Assembly: GCF_944388875.1 (NCBI RefSeq)
Contig: NZ_CALXKQ010000001.1
Span: 310,001 to 374,000 of the forward strand
Direction: 5' to 3'
Origin: an uncultured Brachyspira sp.
GTDB lineage: Bacteria > Spirochaetota > Brachyspiria > Brachyspirales > Brachyspiraceae
DNA: 64,000 nucleotides
How positions within the stretch are numbered: position 1 is the first letter of the stretch; the number at the start of each line of letters is the position of its first letter. Positions 7,878 through 17,565 of this stretch are shown piece after piece. A program made the translations under genes and the position numbers. The notes beneath the pieces were generated by a model. It had not been told where the DNA came from and did not search any database. It worked only from the letters and a program-made list of their open reading frames with translations.

Positions 7878-10550
7878 ATGCAGGAAACATTTTTTGGAAG
7901 CGATAATAAAGAAGAAAGTCAAAAACTCACGCCTATGATGAGGCAGTATAAAGAAATTAAAGATAAATACAATGACAGCATACTTCTTTTTAGAATGGGT
8001 GATTTTTATGAGGTATTTTTTGATGATGCCAAAGTAGTATCCGATATATTAGGGCTTACTCTCACAAAAAGAGCCAATGTTCCTATGGCTGGAGTTCCTT
8101 ATCATGCAATAGACAATTATTTATCAAAACTAGTAAAATCTGGAATGAAAATTGCTATATGCGATCAAATGGAAGACCCAAAAACAGCTAAAGGAATTGT
8201 AAAAAGAGAAGTTACTCAGGTTATAACACCTGGTACTATTTCAGAAAATAAATATTTAGAATCAAAAAGCAATAATTATCTGGCTTCTATAATAGTTTCA
8301 AAAAGTGAGAAAAATGCTGCTATATCTATATGCGATATTTCTACAGGAGAGCTTTATGCTTCAGAAATTAATTCTAACTTAGAAAATCAAAATGAAGCTA
8401 TAAAAGAAATTATTAATGAACTTACAGAAGAGATTATAAGATTTTCACCAAAAGAGATTATGACTATAGAATCAGTTTCCGAAAGCATTATCATAAAAGA
8501 GATAAAAAATAAGTTTTCAAATATATTTTATAGTACAACATCAAATTATACCGCAGAATACTCTTATGCCTACAAAACTTTAACTAATCATTTTAAAACA
8601 GTATCATTAAAAAGTTTCGGCATAGAAGATAAGCCTCTTTTAATATCGCTTTTAGGTTCAACTATATTTTATATTCAAGAGCTTTCAAAAACCTCACTTG
8701 AACATATATCTAATATTAAGCTATATAACAGAAGAGATTCAATGACTTTAGACTATGCTACAATAGCAAGTTTGGAAATATTAGAAACAATAAGAAATGA
8801 TAATAATAAAATGACATTATTTGACACTATAGACAGAACAAAAACTTCTATGGGAGCGAGATATTTAAAAAGAATAATAGTAGAGCCATTAATAAATATT
8901 GATGATATAAATAAAAGACTTGATAATGTAGAGTTCTTTTATAAAAATCAAAAGTTTATGTATAAAATAAGAGATTTGCTTCAGGACATTGGGGATATAG
9001 AAAGACTTGCTTCAAAATTGGCATTAGGAAGGATTAATCCTAAAGAGCTTGTATCATTAAAAAGATTTTTAGTAACTTCTCTTGAGGTTATAACGGAACT
9101 TGCTATGAATAATTTTGAAGATGTTAACTTTGAAGAGGTGAACGATATAAAAATAATTACTGATTTGATAGAGCGTGCTATATTAGAAGAACCTAAAATA
9201 GTTATAAATGAAGGCGATATTATAAAAGATGATTATGATGAAACATTGAAAAAATATAATGAAGCTAGAAGAGAGGGACGTTCTTGGATATCAGAACTTG
9301 AACATAATTATAAATTAGATACTGGAATTAATAATTTAAAAATACGCTACAATAATGTCATAGGATATTATATAGAAGTAACCAAAGCAAATGCCTCATC
9401 AGTACCAAGCGATTTTATAAAAAGGCAAACATTAATAGGAAGCGAAAGATACACCACAAGCAAATTAATGGAGTATGAAACTATTATTAATGAAGCCAAT
9501 GAAAAAAGCTATGCTTTAGAGTATGATATATTTATTGATGTAAGAAATAAAACTAATGAGTATTTAAACTCAATATTAAAAATTGCTAAGATAATATCTG
9601 TAATAGATGTTTATTCTTCTCTTGCATGCCTTGCTAAAGAGGATAATTATGTTAAGCCTATAATAACAGATGATGGAATAATAGATATAAAGGAAGGAAG
9701 ACACCCAGTTGTAGAAGTTAATCTAAAAACAGAAAGATTCATTCCAAACGACACATATTTAGACAGCAAAAAAGAACATCTCCTTATAATTACAGGACCT
9801 AATATGAGTGGTAAAAGCACATATTTGAGGCAAACTGCTTTGATAGTATTATTAGCTCAGATTGGATCATTTGTACCTGCTGCAAGTGCAAAAATATCTA
9901 TAGTTGACCGTATATTTACCCGTGTTGGAGCAAGCGATAATATAGCAAGAGGTGAAAGTACATTTTTAGTAGAGATGAATGAAACAGCATATATACTTAA
10001 TCATTGTACTGATAAAAGCCTTGTTATAATGGACGAAATAGGAAGAGGTACTTCTACTTATGACGGACTTTCTATTGCTTGGGCTATAGTTGAATATTTA
10101 GTTCATGAAGAAAATAAAAAAGCTAAAACCTTATTTGCTACGCATTACCATGAACTTACTATGCTTGAAGATTTAGAAGGTGTTAAGAACTATAAAGTAT
10201 TAGTAGAAGAATATAAAGATGAAATAATATTTATGAAAAAAGTTACAGAAGGAGCTGCACAGTCAAGCTATGGAATATATGCAGCAAAAATAGCAGGAGC
10301 TCCTAATAAGGTTATAAAAAGAGCTGGCGAAATATTAAAAAAACTTGAAGCTGATGCTAGCATACAGGTTGAAAATATAGAATTAAATACTGAGAAATCA
10401 AAGGATATACTTCCTTTTTATGATAATAATATAATAGAAGAAAAAATAAAAGAAAGTGAAATAGAAAAAGAAATTAAAGAATTAAATATAAATAATATTA
10501 CCCCGCTTGATGCCATAAATCTAATCAGTAAATGGAAAAATATGATATAA
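7878..10550 (+). CDS. mutS: DNA mismatch repair protein MutS
   Basis: At 890 residues this is a full-length MutS. The mismatch-reading Phe-x-Glu lies in MGDFYEVFFDDA (about residue 43). The connector, core and clamp domains follow. The ATPase domain has Walker A GPNMSGKST near 641, Walker B VIMDEIGRGTSTYDG near 717, and the dimer-contact segment ATHYHELT. The C-terminus has the usual helix-turn-helix tail. MutS recognises mispaired bases and recruits MutL. No mutL is nearby. Base use is like its neighbours. Confidence 0.97.
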   Translation: MQETFFGSDNKEESQKLTPMMRQYKEIKDKYNDSILLFRMGDFYEVFFDDAKVVSDILGLTLTKRANVPMAGVPYHAIDNYLSKLVKSGMKIAICDQMEDPKTAKGIVKREVTQVITPGTISENKYLESKSNNYLASIIVSKSEKNAAISICDISTGELYASEINSNLENQNEAIKEIINELTEEIIRFSPKEIMTIESVSESIIIKEIKNKFSNIFYSTTSNYTAEYSYAYKTLTNHFKTVSLKSFGIEDKPLLISLLGSTIFYIQELSKTSLEHISNIKLYNRRDSMTLDYATIASLEILETIRNDNNKMTLFDTIDRTKTSMGARYLKRIIVEPLINIDDINKRLDNVEFFYKNQKFMYKIRDLLQDIGDIERLASKLALGRINPKELVSLKRFLVTSLEVITELAMNNFEDVNFEEVNDIKIITDLIERAILEEPKIVINEGDIIKDDYDETLKKYNEARREGRSWISELEHNYKLDTGINNLKIRYNNVIGYYIEVTKANASSVPSDFIKRQTLIGSERYTTSKLMEYETIINEANEKSYALEYDIFIDVRNKTNEYLNSILKIAKIISVIDVYSSLACLAKEDNYVKPIITDDGIIDIKEGRHPVVEVNLKTERFIPNDTYLDSKKEHLLIITGPNMSGKSTYLRQTALIVLLAQIGSFVPAASAKISIVDRIFTRVGASDNIARGESTFLVEMNETAYILNHCTDKSLVIMDEIGRGTSTYDGLSIAWAIVEYLVHEENKKAKTLFATHYHELTMLEDLEGVKNYKVLVEEYKDEIIFMKKVTEGAAQSSYGIYAAKIAGAPNKVIKRAGEILKKLEADASIQVENIELNTEKSKDILPFYDNNIIEEKIKESEIEKEIKELNINNITPLDAINLISKWKNMI

Positions 10551-10640
10551 ACAATATAGTATTAATAAAATCGATTTTTATATAAATTCAATTTTATAAC
10601 ATCACAATCCGAAATTATACTATAACAATGAGGTATAAAC

Positions 10641-10964
10641 ATGACTGAACAATACTATTATAAATCAACTACTGAAAGAGAATTTGACTGCATAAAAGAT
10701 GATGAAAAATTAATAGAAACATTAGCAGACAGAGGATATACAGTTTATTCCATTACTCAGAAACCTAATCAGCTTATACCATATCATGAACATCCTTCTG
10801 AAGAAATGGTTATAGTATTAAGCGGAAAAATAAGGTACATAGTAGAAGAAGAAATAGTAGACTTGGAAGAAGGCGATATAATAAGAGTAAGACCTCATTC
10901 AGTTCATTCAATGATAGGCAGAACCGAAGAAGAAAATTCCAATTTATTATTAGTGTTTATTTAA
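10641..10964 (+). CDS. Small cupin-domain protein
   Basis: The 107-residue protein is one cupin barrel. Motif 1 is PYHEHPSEEMVIVLSGKI (two His and a Glu as metal ligands) and motif 2 includes GDIIRVRPHSVHSMIG (the fourth His). Such stand-alone cupins bind a metal and may be isomerases, dioxygenases or sensors; the ligand is unknown. GAGG stands upstream of the ATG. It follows mutS by 90 nt on the same strand. Confidence 0.8.
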   Translation: MTEQYYYKSTTEREFDCIKDDEKLIETLADRGYTVYSITQKPNQLIPYHEHPSEEMVIVLSGKIRYIVEEEIVDLEEGDIIRVRPHSVHSMIGRTEEENSNLLLVFI

Positions 10965-11052
10965 TTTTATACTAAAACCATTTATAAAAAATAATAATAT
11001 TTAAGTTAATAAATTAATATTCTATATTATGAGCAATACAACAAATAATCTA

Positions 11053-11571
11053 TCATTTAAAATCTTTATATAACATACTAGGCTGAACATCGGTATTGTT
11101 TTGATATTTGCTGCTTGTATATTCTTCATATTCCCCGTCAATAGTGTGATAATAAAGCTGAGCTATTTCTACATTTGGATATATTATAATAGGTTTTATA
11201 CAGAATATTTCTAAAGTCCAATATCCAGCAAAACCTACATCTCCAAAACCAGCTGTAATATGAATAAATATTCCAAGTCTGCCTATAGAAGAACGTCCCT
11301 CTATCATAGGAACATAATTTTTGGTATTGGTATATTCTAAAGTCCTTCCTAAATATAATTCATTAGGCTTTAACTCATAACCGCTTTCTGGAATTATTAT
11401 CTCTTTAACACTATTTGGTTTTCTCATATCTAATACTTTATCTTTATATATTAAAAGTTTATTGTGAAGTTTTACATTATAGCTGTTTGAATTTAATTGT
11501 TTTCTATTAAATGGTTCTATTATTATATTTTTACCTAAATTTTTTTCTATTTCTAGTCCTGATAAAATCAT
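11053..11571 (-). CDS. dcd: dCTP deaminase (dCTP deaminase/dUTPase superfamily)
   Basis: The 172-residue protein carries the superfamily core EGRSSIGRLGIFIHITAGFG and then GFAGYWTLEIF, where the Ser/Arg pair and the Glu of TLE match the dCTP deaminase active site. It converts dCTP to dUTP, or to dUMP if bifunctional, for dTMP synthesis. The tail QNNTDVQPSMLYKDF is like the C-terminal arm that closes over the nucleotide. It runs convergent to the cupin gene and divergent from pgi. Confidence 0.87.
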   Translation of the reverse strand: MILSGLEIEKNLGKNIIIEPFNRKQLNSNSYNVKLHNKLLIYKDKVLDMRKPNSVKEIIIPESGYELKPNELYLGRTLEYTNTKNYVPMIEGRSSIGRLGIFIHITAGFGDVGFAGYWTLEIFCIKPIIIYPNVEIAQLYYHTIDGEYEEYTSSKYQNNTDVQPSMLYKDFK

Positions 11572-11689
11572 CTATATAAAATCCTATTTATTATAAACTC
11601 TTATAACAATAAATTTACTAAATTTTCTTTATTTTTCGGTATTATTATAGTATAATTTACCAACTAAAATAAAATGAGGGAGTTATTAA

Positions 11690-13021
11690 ATGCTGTCTAT
11701 AAATTATAAAAATGTATTAGGATTTTTAAAAGAGCATGAATTAGAATATTTATCTGATAGTGCAAAATATGCTAACGAACTTCTTGAAAACAAAAAAGGT
11801 GCCGGCAATGACTTTTTAGGCTGGGTTAATTTACCAACAGAAGCTTTGAAAATGGTTAATGAAATCGATAACTTAGCTAAAGAAATAAGAGAGAATGCTG
11901 AGGTATTGGTTTCAGTTGGTATAGGCGGATCTTATTTAGGAGGTAAAGCTGTTATTGAATCATTCTTAAATCCTTTTGCTCAGGCTAAAAAAGGAAATAC
12001 TCAGGTGGTATATGCAGGTCATAATATGAACGGAGAATATTTTAAGCATCTGCTTGATTATTTGGAAGGCAAAGATTTTTATATCAATGTAATATCTAAA
12101 AGCGGCACTACAACAGAACCTGCCATAGCTTTTAGAATGCTTAAAGAATATGCTGAAAAAAGATACGGTAAAGAAGGAGCTTCTAAAAGAATAATAGCTA
12201 CTACAGATAAGGCTAAAGGAGCTTTAAAAACATTATCTGATGAAAATAAATATAGAACTTTTGTTATACCTGATGATGTAGGCGGAAGATATTCTGTGCT
12301 TACTCCAGTAGGACTGATACCTATTGCAGTTTCTGGTATAAATATAGAAGAGTTTGTTAAAGGTTTTGATGCTATGGCTAAAATAACTAAAGAAATGGAT
12401 TATAAGAAAAATCCTTCTATGTTATATGCTATGCTTAGAAATGCACTTTACACTAAAGGATACAGCACAGAAATAATGGTTAATTATATACCTAGAATGC
12501 ATTATATATCTGAATGGTGGAAACAATTATATGGAGAAAGCGAAGGAAAAGATAAAAAAGGAATATTCCCTGCTTCTGTTGATTTTTCAACTGATTTGCA
12601 CTCTTTAGGTCAGTTTATACAGGACGGTAAAAGAGGATTATTTGAAACTGTTATAAGAGTAGATAAAGAAGATATTGATTTAAAAATACAAAAAGAAGCA
12701 TCAGATTTAGACGGACTTAATTATTTAGATGGAAAGTCTTTGCATGAAATAAATAAATCAGCATTGGAAGCTACGGTATTAGCACATGTTGACGGCGGAG
12801 TACCAAATATTATAGTAGATATTGATAAAATTACTCCTTTTACTATCGGAGAACTTTTATATTTCTTTGAAAAAGCATGCGGAATATCAGGACATATACT
12901 TGGTGTTAATCCATTTGACCAACCTGGCGTAGAAGAGTATAAGAAAAATATGTTTGCCATGCTTGGTAAAAAAGGCTATGAAGAGATGGGTAAAGCTCTA
13001 AGAGCAAGATTAGAAAAATAA
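11690..13021 (+). CDS. pgi: Glucose-6-phosphate isomerase
   Basis: The 443-residue protein is of the short bacterial PGI type. It shows GIGGSYLGGKAV (about 77), the phosphate-binding SKSGTTTEPAIAFR, and GGRYSVLTPVGL; the catalytic Glu and His lie in the QLYGESEGK and DLHSLGQF regions. It interconverts glucose-6-phosphate and fructose-6-phosphate in glycolysis. A GAGGGAG ribosome-binding site lies 7 nt before the ATG, and TATAAT occurs at 11651-11656. A rho-independent terminator follows the gene. Confidence 0.96.
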   Translation: MLSINYKNVLGFLKEHELEYLSDSAKYANELLENKKGAGNDFLGWVNLPTEALKMVNEIDNLAKEIRENAEVLVSVGIGGSYLGGKAVIESFLNPFAQAKKGNTQVVYAGHNMNGEYFKHLLDYLEGKDFYINVISKSGTTTEPAIAFRMLKEYAEKRYGKEGASKRIIATTDKAKGALKTLSDENKYRTFVIPDDVGGRYSVLTPVGLIPIAVSGINIEEFVKGFDAMAKITKEMDYKKNPSMLYAMLRNALYTKGYSTEIMVNYIPRMHYISEWWKQLYGESEGKDKKGIFPASVDFSTDLHSLGQFIQDGKRGLFETVIRVDKEDIDLKIQKEASDLDGLNYLDGKSLHEINKSALEATVLAHVDGGVPNIIVDIDKITPFTIGELLYFFEKACGISGHILGVNPFDQPGVEEYKKNMFAMLGKKGYEEMGKALRARLEK

Positions 13022-13039
13022 TTGTAATAAATTGATAAT

Positions 13040-13073
13040 GGAGTTGATAATATATATTATTGACTCCTTTTTT
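13040..13073 (+). terminator. Rho-independent terminator of pgi
   Basis: A 28-nt near-perfect inverted repeat opens with GGAGTT and closes with GACTCC, pairing fully if two G-U wobbles are allowed. It is followed at once by six T residues. It lies 18 nt after the pgi stop. Confidence 0.8.
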
Positions 13074-13130
13074 AATTTATATTATAATATACCCTTACTA
13101 TCTATAATATATAATATTTTGAGGTAAATT

Positions 13131-13775
13131 ATGGATAAACTTATAAATTTGAAGGTAAAAGAGTATATAAATGAGGTAGATTCTCCATCATCTGCTCCGG
13201 GAGGAGGAAGTGTAATGGGGGTTGTCGCCTGTTTATCATCTGCTTTAGCTGGAATGGTTGGGCATCTCACTATAAATAAAAAAAAGTTTTTAGAATTAAA
13301 TGAAGAAGAACAAAACAATTTTAATAATTCTATAGAGCAAATAAAAAATATTAAAATTAATTTAATGGAAATAGTAGATAAAGATGCTGAAAGTTTTAAT
13401 TTATTTATGGAAGCTATGAAAATGCCTAAGGATACTGAAGAGCAAATAAAAAATAGAAAAAATGCTATGTCAAATGCTGCAATAAAAGCTATAGAACCTC
13501 CTTTTAATACACTTAAATACTGCTATGAATTGATTACATTATTTGATATAGTTTTAAAATATGGAAATAAGGGAGTAATTACCGATATTGCTTCTGCATA
13601 TATACTAGCTTTTGCTGCTGCTAAAGGCTCTATACTAAACATAAACATTAATATTCCAATGATAAACGATGATAATATTTTAAAAAAAATAAAAACTGAT
13701 AGTGTTAAATATATTGAAACAATTGAAAATAGGTATTTGTCTATAGAAAAAGAAATATCTCTATTTAATATTTGA
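13131..13775 (+). CDS. Cyclodeaminase/cyclohydrolase (FTCD-C/FchA-like)
   Basis: The 214-residue helical protein has the family's glycine-rich motif SPSSAPGGGSVMGVVACLSS near the N-terminus and AIEPPFNTLKYCYE in the middle. This domain occurs as formimidoyl-THF cyclodeaminase or methenyl-THF cyclohydrolase (FchA) in one-carbon metabolism. No other folate or histidine-degradation gene is next to it, so the exact reaction is open. GAGG precedes the ATG. It lies 55 nt after the pgi terminator and so probably has its own promoter. Confidence 0.8.
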   Translation: MDKLINLKVKEYINEVDSPSSAPGGGSVMGVVACLSSALAGMVGHLTINKKKFLELNEEEQNNFNNSIEQIKNIKINLMEIVDKDAESFNLFMEAMKMPKDTEEQIKNRKNAMSNAAIKAIEPPFNTLKYCYELITLFDIVLKYGNKGVITDIASAYILAFAAAKGSILNININIPMINDDNILKKIKTDSVKYIETIENRYLSIEKEISLFNI

Positions 13776-13846
13776 TATAACAATAAAAAATATTTTATTA
13801 TGCTCTATAAATTATTATTATTATAATATAATTATAAAGTTTATGA

Positions 13847-13869
13847 ACAAAATTCTAATTTTGTTTTTT
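13847..13869 (+). terminator. Possible weak terminator
   Basis: A 7-bp AT-rich stem (ACAAAAT / ATTTTGT) with a TCTA loop is followed by five T residues, 72 nt after the cyclodeaminase-like gene. The stem is weak but correctly placed. Confidence 0.4.
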
Positions 13870-14109
13870 CATATTGATATTTTATTTATAGTATGATAAT
13901 CTTTGCAAACAACAAGGGTTTATAAAATATATAAGAATAAAAAATATAGTAATATAAGTGTAAATTTTATTCTTGTATTTTGATGTAATATATCTAAATT
14001 ACTTTAAAATAAAAATTATAGTCATAAGTATGGGATTACTATGTTTTTTAAAAAAAATCTCCTTGTCTTAAATTTTAAGCTACATCCATTCTTTTTATAG
14101 GAGGTTCAA
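13870..14109. other. Intergenic region before the IS630 remnant
   Basis: AT-rich sequence with no supported gene. If the following fragment was part of an insertion sequence, its left end should lie here, but I cannot pick out a terminal inverted repeat because the right end is missing. AGGAGG at its 3' end is the ribosome-binding site of the remnant. Confidence 0.4.
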
Positions 14110-14406
14110 ATGAGCATAACTACTAAACATATAATATCCTTAAGTGAAGAGGAAAGAGAAAAAATCAAAGAATTCATTAAAAAGGAAGGTAAATCCAAAA
14201 GGCTCATATCCAGAGCTAATATTATTTTAGCATTAGATGATAAAAAAAACACAGGGTTAACTCATACAGATATTGCTAAACAGTATAATGTTACTTATCA
14301 TACAGTAGTAAATATCATAAATGAGTATATTAAGTCAGGATTAGATGAAACACTGACTTACAAAAGAAATCCAAACAGCAATAGAAAAAAGAAACAGGCT
14401 AACTAA
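14110..14406 (+). pseudogene. IS630-family transposase, N-terminal fragment
   Basis: The 98 residues match the DNA-binding N-terminus of IS630-type transposases: LSEEEREKIKEFIKK, then RANIILALDD, and a helix-turn-helix (THTDIAKQYNVTYHTVVNII), ending in RNPNSNRKKK. In intact elements this leads into the DDE catalytic domain. Here it stops with QAN and is followed after 14 nt by the 3' end of a convergent gene, so the catalytic half is lost. A strong AGGAGG remains upstream. It is a relic, possibly still making a DNA-binding peptide. Confidence 0.75.
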
Positions 14407-14420
14407 AATGGACAATATTT

Positions 14421-15521
14421 TTATGTGCGGGACAGATTATTTTCAGAAATTATTTTCAATACTCTCGCACATGAGAGAATATCCGCATCTATATCATCAA
14501 ACATATAATCTGCATTTTCATATATATTGCTTATCAAATTAATTCCAAAATTTATACCTTTGTCTATATCTCCTGTCATAGCTAAATCATCTGTAATAAC
14601 AATGCCTTTAAATCCTAAATTATATTCTAATATATCAGCATATATTTTAGACATACTTGCTATATTATTGCTGTCTATATATTTATTTTTAATATGTGCT
14701 ATTAAAACCATCTCAGCACCAGCATCTATTGCCCTTTTAAAAGGAATAAACTCATTTGAATAAAGATCATTAGTAGTTTTATTTATATATGGAAAATCAT
14801 TATGAGAGTTTACTGCTGTATCCCCATGCCCTGGAAAATGTTTTAATACACTTATTATTCCTGCATCTCTTTGGGCCTTTACTGTATATTCAGCCATGTC
14901 AGATACTATATCTATATTAGTAGAAAAGCTTCTATAATATAGATAAGAATTAGTATCATTTGGTATATCACATAATGGTCCTAATATCATATTAATTCCT
15001 AAATCTAATAAAAATTTAGATTTTTTATATGCTATATCATAAGCATATTCTTTACTTGCCTTATCCCCTATATCTTTAGGAGAAATATCTTTTAAAGGGT
15101 CAAAGTCTATACGATTTACGCTCCCCCCTTCCTGATCTATAGCTATTAGCATGTTTGAATCAACGTATTTTCTTAAGTCAGAAGTTAATTGCTTTAACTG
15201 AATTTCATCTTCTATATTATAATCAAACAGTATTACTCCATTTATATTATTATCCTTAAGTGTTTTTATTGTTTCTTTAGATAGAATTTTATCTTTTATT
15301 CCTACCATAAGTAAAAGACCTTTTCTTTTCTTTCTGCTCATTTTGGATACTTCATCTATATAATGATTTAATTCTGGGTATTTTTCTTTTAGTTTTTTCA
15401 CATATATTTTTTCATTTACTATATTTATGACTATTCTTACGGAATATATTACAAATACTATTATTATTAAATATAATACTAATTTTATAATTTTTTTATT
15501 AATCTTAATATCTTTGAGCAT
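14421..15521 (-). CDS. Glycoside hydrolase family 3, NagZ-like
   Basis: The 366-residue protein has an N-terminal membrane anchor (about 10-32) and then a GH3 barrel. IAIDQEGGSVNRI binds the sugar, KHFPGHGDTAVNSHNDFP holds the His/Asp acid-base dyad, and GIVITDDLAMTG holds the nucleophile Asp. The family removes beta-N-acetylglucosamine, as in peptidoglycan recycling. The anchor suggests an outward-facing enzyme on the inner membrane rather than cytosolic NagZ. Its start lies inside the 3' end of the upstream paralogue (37-nt overlap), which implies translational coupling. Confidence 0.87.
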   Translation of the reverse strand: MLKDIKINKKIIKLVLYLIIIVFVIYSVRIVINIVNEKIYVKKLKEKYPELNHYIDEVSKMSRKKRKGLLLMVGIKDKILSKETIKTLKDNNINGVILFDYNIEDEIQLKQLTSDLRKYVDSNMLIAIDQEGGSVNRIDFDPLKDISPKDIGDKASKEYAYDIAYKKSKFLLDLGINMILGPLCDIPNDTNSYLYYRSFSTNIDIVSDMAEYTVKAQRDAGIISVLKHFPGHGDTAVNSHNDFPYINKTTNDLYSNEFIPFKRAIDAGAEMVLIAHIKNKYIDSNNIASMSKIYADILEYNLGFKGIVITDDLAMTGDIDKGINFGINLISNIYENADYMFDDIDADILSCARVLKIISENNLSRT

Positions 15522-16438
15522 TCTTTTATATCCATTTCTTTTATATTAGTTTCTATAATACTTTTTAATTTATTTACATCTTTATAATAATTACTTGAAA
15601 GTACATTAACTGCATAATTAATAATATTCTTATCATCATTAATATAATCAGTCATTATAATACCATTAAATTTCATATTATTAAATAAAAAATCCCTGTA
15701 TTTATCATTATCCTTTATATGCGACATTACTATAATATCAGTATTAGCCTTTATACCAGCTAAAAAAGTTTCCCTGTTATCAATAATACTTTCTATATTT
15801 TCTATATTCTCATCTATATATAACTCATCATTATAGTATTTTGGAAAATATTTTATTGCTGTTATAAGCCCATTATCTTTATATGCTTTTACTGTATTGT
15901 ATATCAAATTAGAAGCAAGTATTTTATCATCTGAAAATATATGCTCTTTAAGATGAGATTTTTCATTGCAATAGGTATTACATATTGGAGATAAAATCAT
16001 ATTAATGCCTATAGATTTTAATTTTGAAGCTCTTTCATATGCTATTTTGTATGCATATTCTTCACTTTTTCTCTCTCCTATATAGCTCGAAAATACCTTA
16101 AACTTCTTATCATAGTATATACTGGAAGTGTTTTTATAATCCTGATCTATTGCTATAAGTATTTTTCTTTTAATATTTCTTTTTATTTTTTTTATTATTT
16201 TATCAAGATTTTCGATATCTAAATTATCTATATTTATTATTATACCTGATATATTGGTTTTGTTTATTATATCTATCAAATTATCATCATAATTTTTTAC
16301 TGATATTATAAATGGTATCTCTTTTTTATTTTCAATACTTTCATTATTTTTTAAGACAATATTAAAATTATCATAAAGATAAATAAAAATAAAAAATAAA
16401 ATTAATAATAATATTGAAATTATAACAATGTAAATCAT
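15485..16438 (-). CDS. Degenerate GH3/NagZ-like paralogue, probably non-catalytic
   Basis: The 317-residue protein has an N-terminal membrane helix (about 2-22) and lines up along its length with the downstream GH3 gene (GINMILSPIC against GINMILGPLC; SEEYAYKIAYERAS against SKEYAYDIAYKKS). The active site is gone. DQEGGSVNR has become DQDYKNTSS, and KHFPGHGDT has become KYFPKYYND, so the acid-base dyad is missing; only the Asp of TDY matches the nucleophile. The frame is intact, which suggests a pseudoenzyme under selection rather than simple decay. It overlaps the active gene by 37 nt. Confidence 0.75.
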   Translation of the reverse strand: MIYIVIISILLLILFFIFIYLYDNFNIVLKNNESIENKKEIPFIISVKNYDDNLIDIINKTNISGIIINIDNLDIENLDKIIKKIKRNIKRKILIAIDQDYKNTSSIYYDKKFKVFSSYIGERKSEEYAYKIAYERASKLKSIGINMILSPICNTYCNEKSHLKEHIFSDDKILASNLIYNTVKAYKDNGLITAIKYFPKYYNDELYIDENIENIESIIDNRETFLAGIKANTDIIVMSHIKDNDKYRDFLFNNMKFNGIIMTDYINDDKNIINYAVNVLSSNYYKDVNKLKSIIETNIKEMDIKECSKILRLIKKL

Positions 16439-16576
16439 TATTTTATTATACTTTATTTATATAATATTCTTATATACTAATATTTATAAAAACTATTTAG
16501 TTAAAATATAAACTAAATAAGCCTTTAATTAAATTGTATATCTTGATTTATAGTTTTTCTATTTTTATCTATATAT

Positions 16577-16638
16577 AAAAAACTTGTTCGTAACAATCCA
16601 TACCATTCTTATGAATGTCAGGCACTTACAAGTTTTTT
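16577..16638 (-). terminator. Terminator of the PD-(D/E)XK gene
   Basis: On the minus strand an 11-bp perfect stem (AAAAAACTTGT paired with ACAAGTTTTTT) encloses a 40-nt loop holding a second small hairpin (CATTC/GAATG). The 3' arm ends in a T run. The 5' arm covers the stop codon of the gene. Confidence 0.55.
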
Positions 16639-17519
16639 ATTTTTTCTATACTTAGTCCTGTTAATTCACTAATAAGATTAATATCCATGTTTTTATTTTT
16701 CATATTTTTAGCTAATGAATATTTTTCTTTTTCTATACCTTGTTGAAAACCTATTTCTATACCTTCTTTTTTTCCTTCTGCTCTCTCATACTGAAGCATA
16801 GCAGCCTGCCCATAAAGAAAAGTATCTCTTTCGTTATATGCGGACATCTCTTTTTCATCGGCTACAAATCTTTTATATTTATCTATAACTTTAGGCATAA
16901 TAATATTCCCCCCTATGAGCTTATTAATATCTTTCTCTAAATCTTTAGTAGTAAAAAAATCAATCCAAGATAAAAGTTTATTTTTATTATATTCATCTAT
17001 GCTAGTATTTTTTAGTATTTCTGCAAATCTTTTAATCTCTATAAAATGTATCTGAAAATCATCAAGTCTAAGATTAGGATTATGAATATCAGCAAATGTT
17101 AAACATTTATGTTCTATTTTTATATCAGTATCACTTCCTATATCCAAATTAAAATTTATAAAGCTAATACTAATTATCTGACTTATACCAATATATAAAT
17201 CACTTTCTTTTAATTCAGAGGCTATATTTTTTGCCATATAATACAATATTCTTTTTATAAAATTATTATTTCCAACCAATTGTATTTCAATAAGTATCTT
17301 TTTACCATCTTTAGTTTTTGCTTTAACATCAAGGATAGACTCTTTTAGATTCTCATTTTCTGCTAAATTGTAAGGATTAATTATTTCAAGACTACCAACC
17401 GACTCAAACCCCACATCATTTAAAACTGCATTAACAATATTTTCTAATATATCTTCATCACCTTCAGTACCAATTAGATATCGTACAAATAAATCATTGA
17501 GTCTGTTAATCTCTTTCAT
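16626..17519 (-). CDS. PD-(D/E)XK nuclease-family transposase-like (Rpn/COG5464)
   Basis: The 297-residue protein begins NDLFVRYLIGTEGDEDILENIVNA, typical of the PDDEXK_2 family. The nuclease core is AKTKDGKKILIEIQLVG (the E-x-Q form of the ExK motif) followed by RILYYMAKNIASEL. The C-terminus has the family's repeated EG-x-E-G-x-x-x-G segment and a short helical tail. Rpn proteins are recombination-promoting nucleases found in many scattered copies in spirochaetes and enteric bacteria (family knowledge). No terminal repeats are seen around it. No strong ribosome-binding site precedes the ATG. Confidence 0.83.
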   Translation of the reverse strand: MKEINRLNDLFVRYLIGTEGDEDILENIVNAVLNDVGFESVGSLEIINPYNLAENENLKESILDVKAKTKDGKKILIEIQLVGNNNFIKRILYYMAKNIASELKESDLYIGISQIISISFINFNLDIGSDTDIKIEHKCLTFADIHNPNLRLDDFQIHFIEIKRFAEILKNTSIDEYNKNKLLSWIDFFTTKDLEKDINKLIGGNIIMPKVIDKYKRFVADEKEMSAYNERDTFLYGQAAMLQYERAEGKKEGIEIGFQQGIEKEKYSLAKNMKNKNMDINLISELTGLSIEKIKNL

Positions 17520-17565
17520 GATTTTATTATACTAAAAATATAGTATTTTGTCAAAAAATAAAACA

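Noticed and set aside
13870-14420. Complete IS630 element
   Set aside because: The catalytic DDE half and the right inverted repeat are missing, so only an N-terminal relic is reported.
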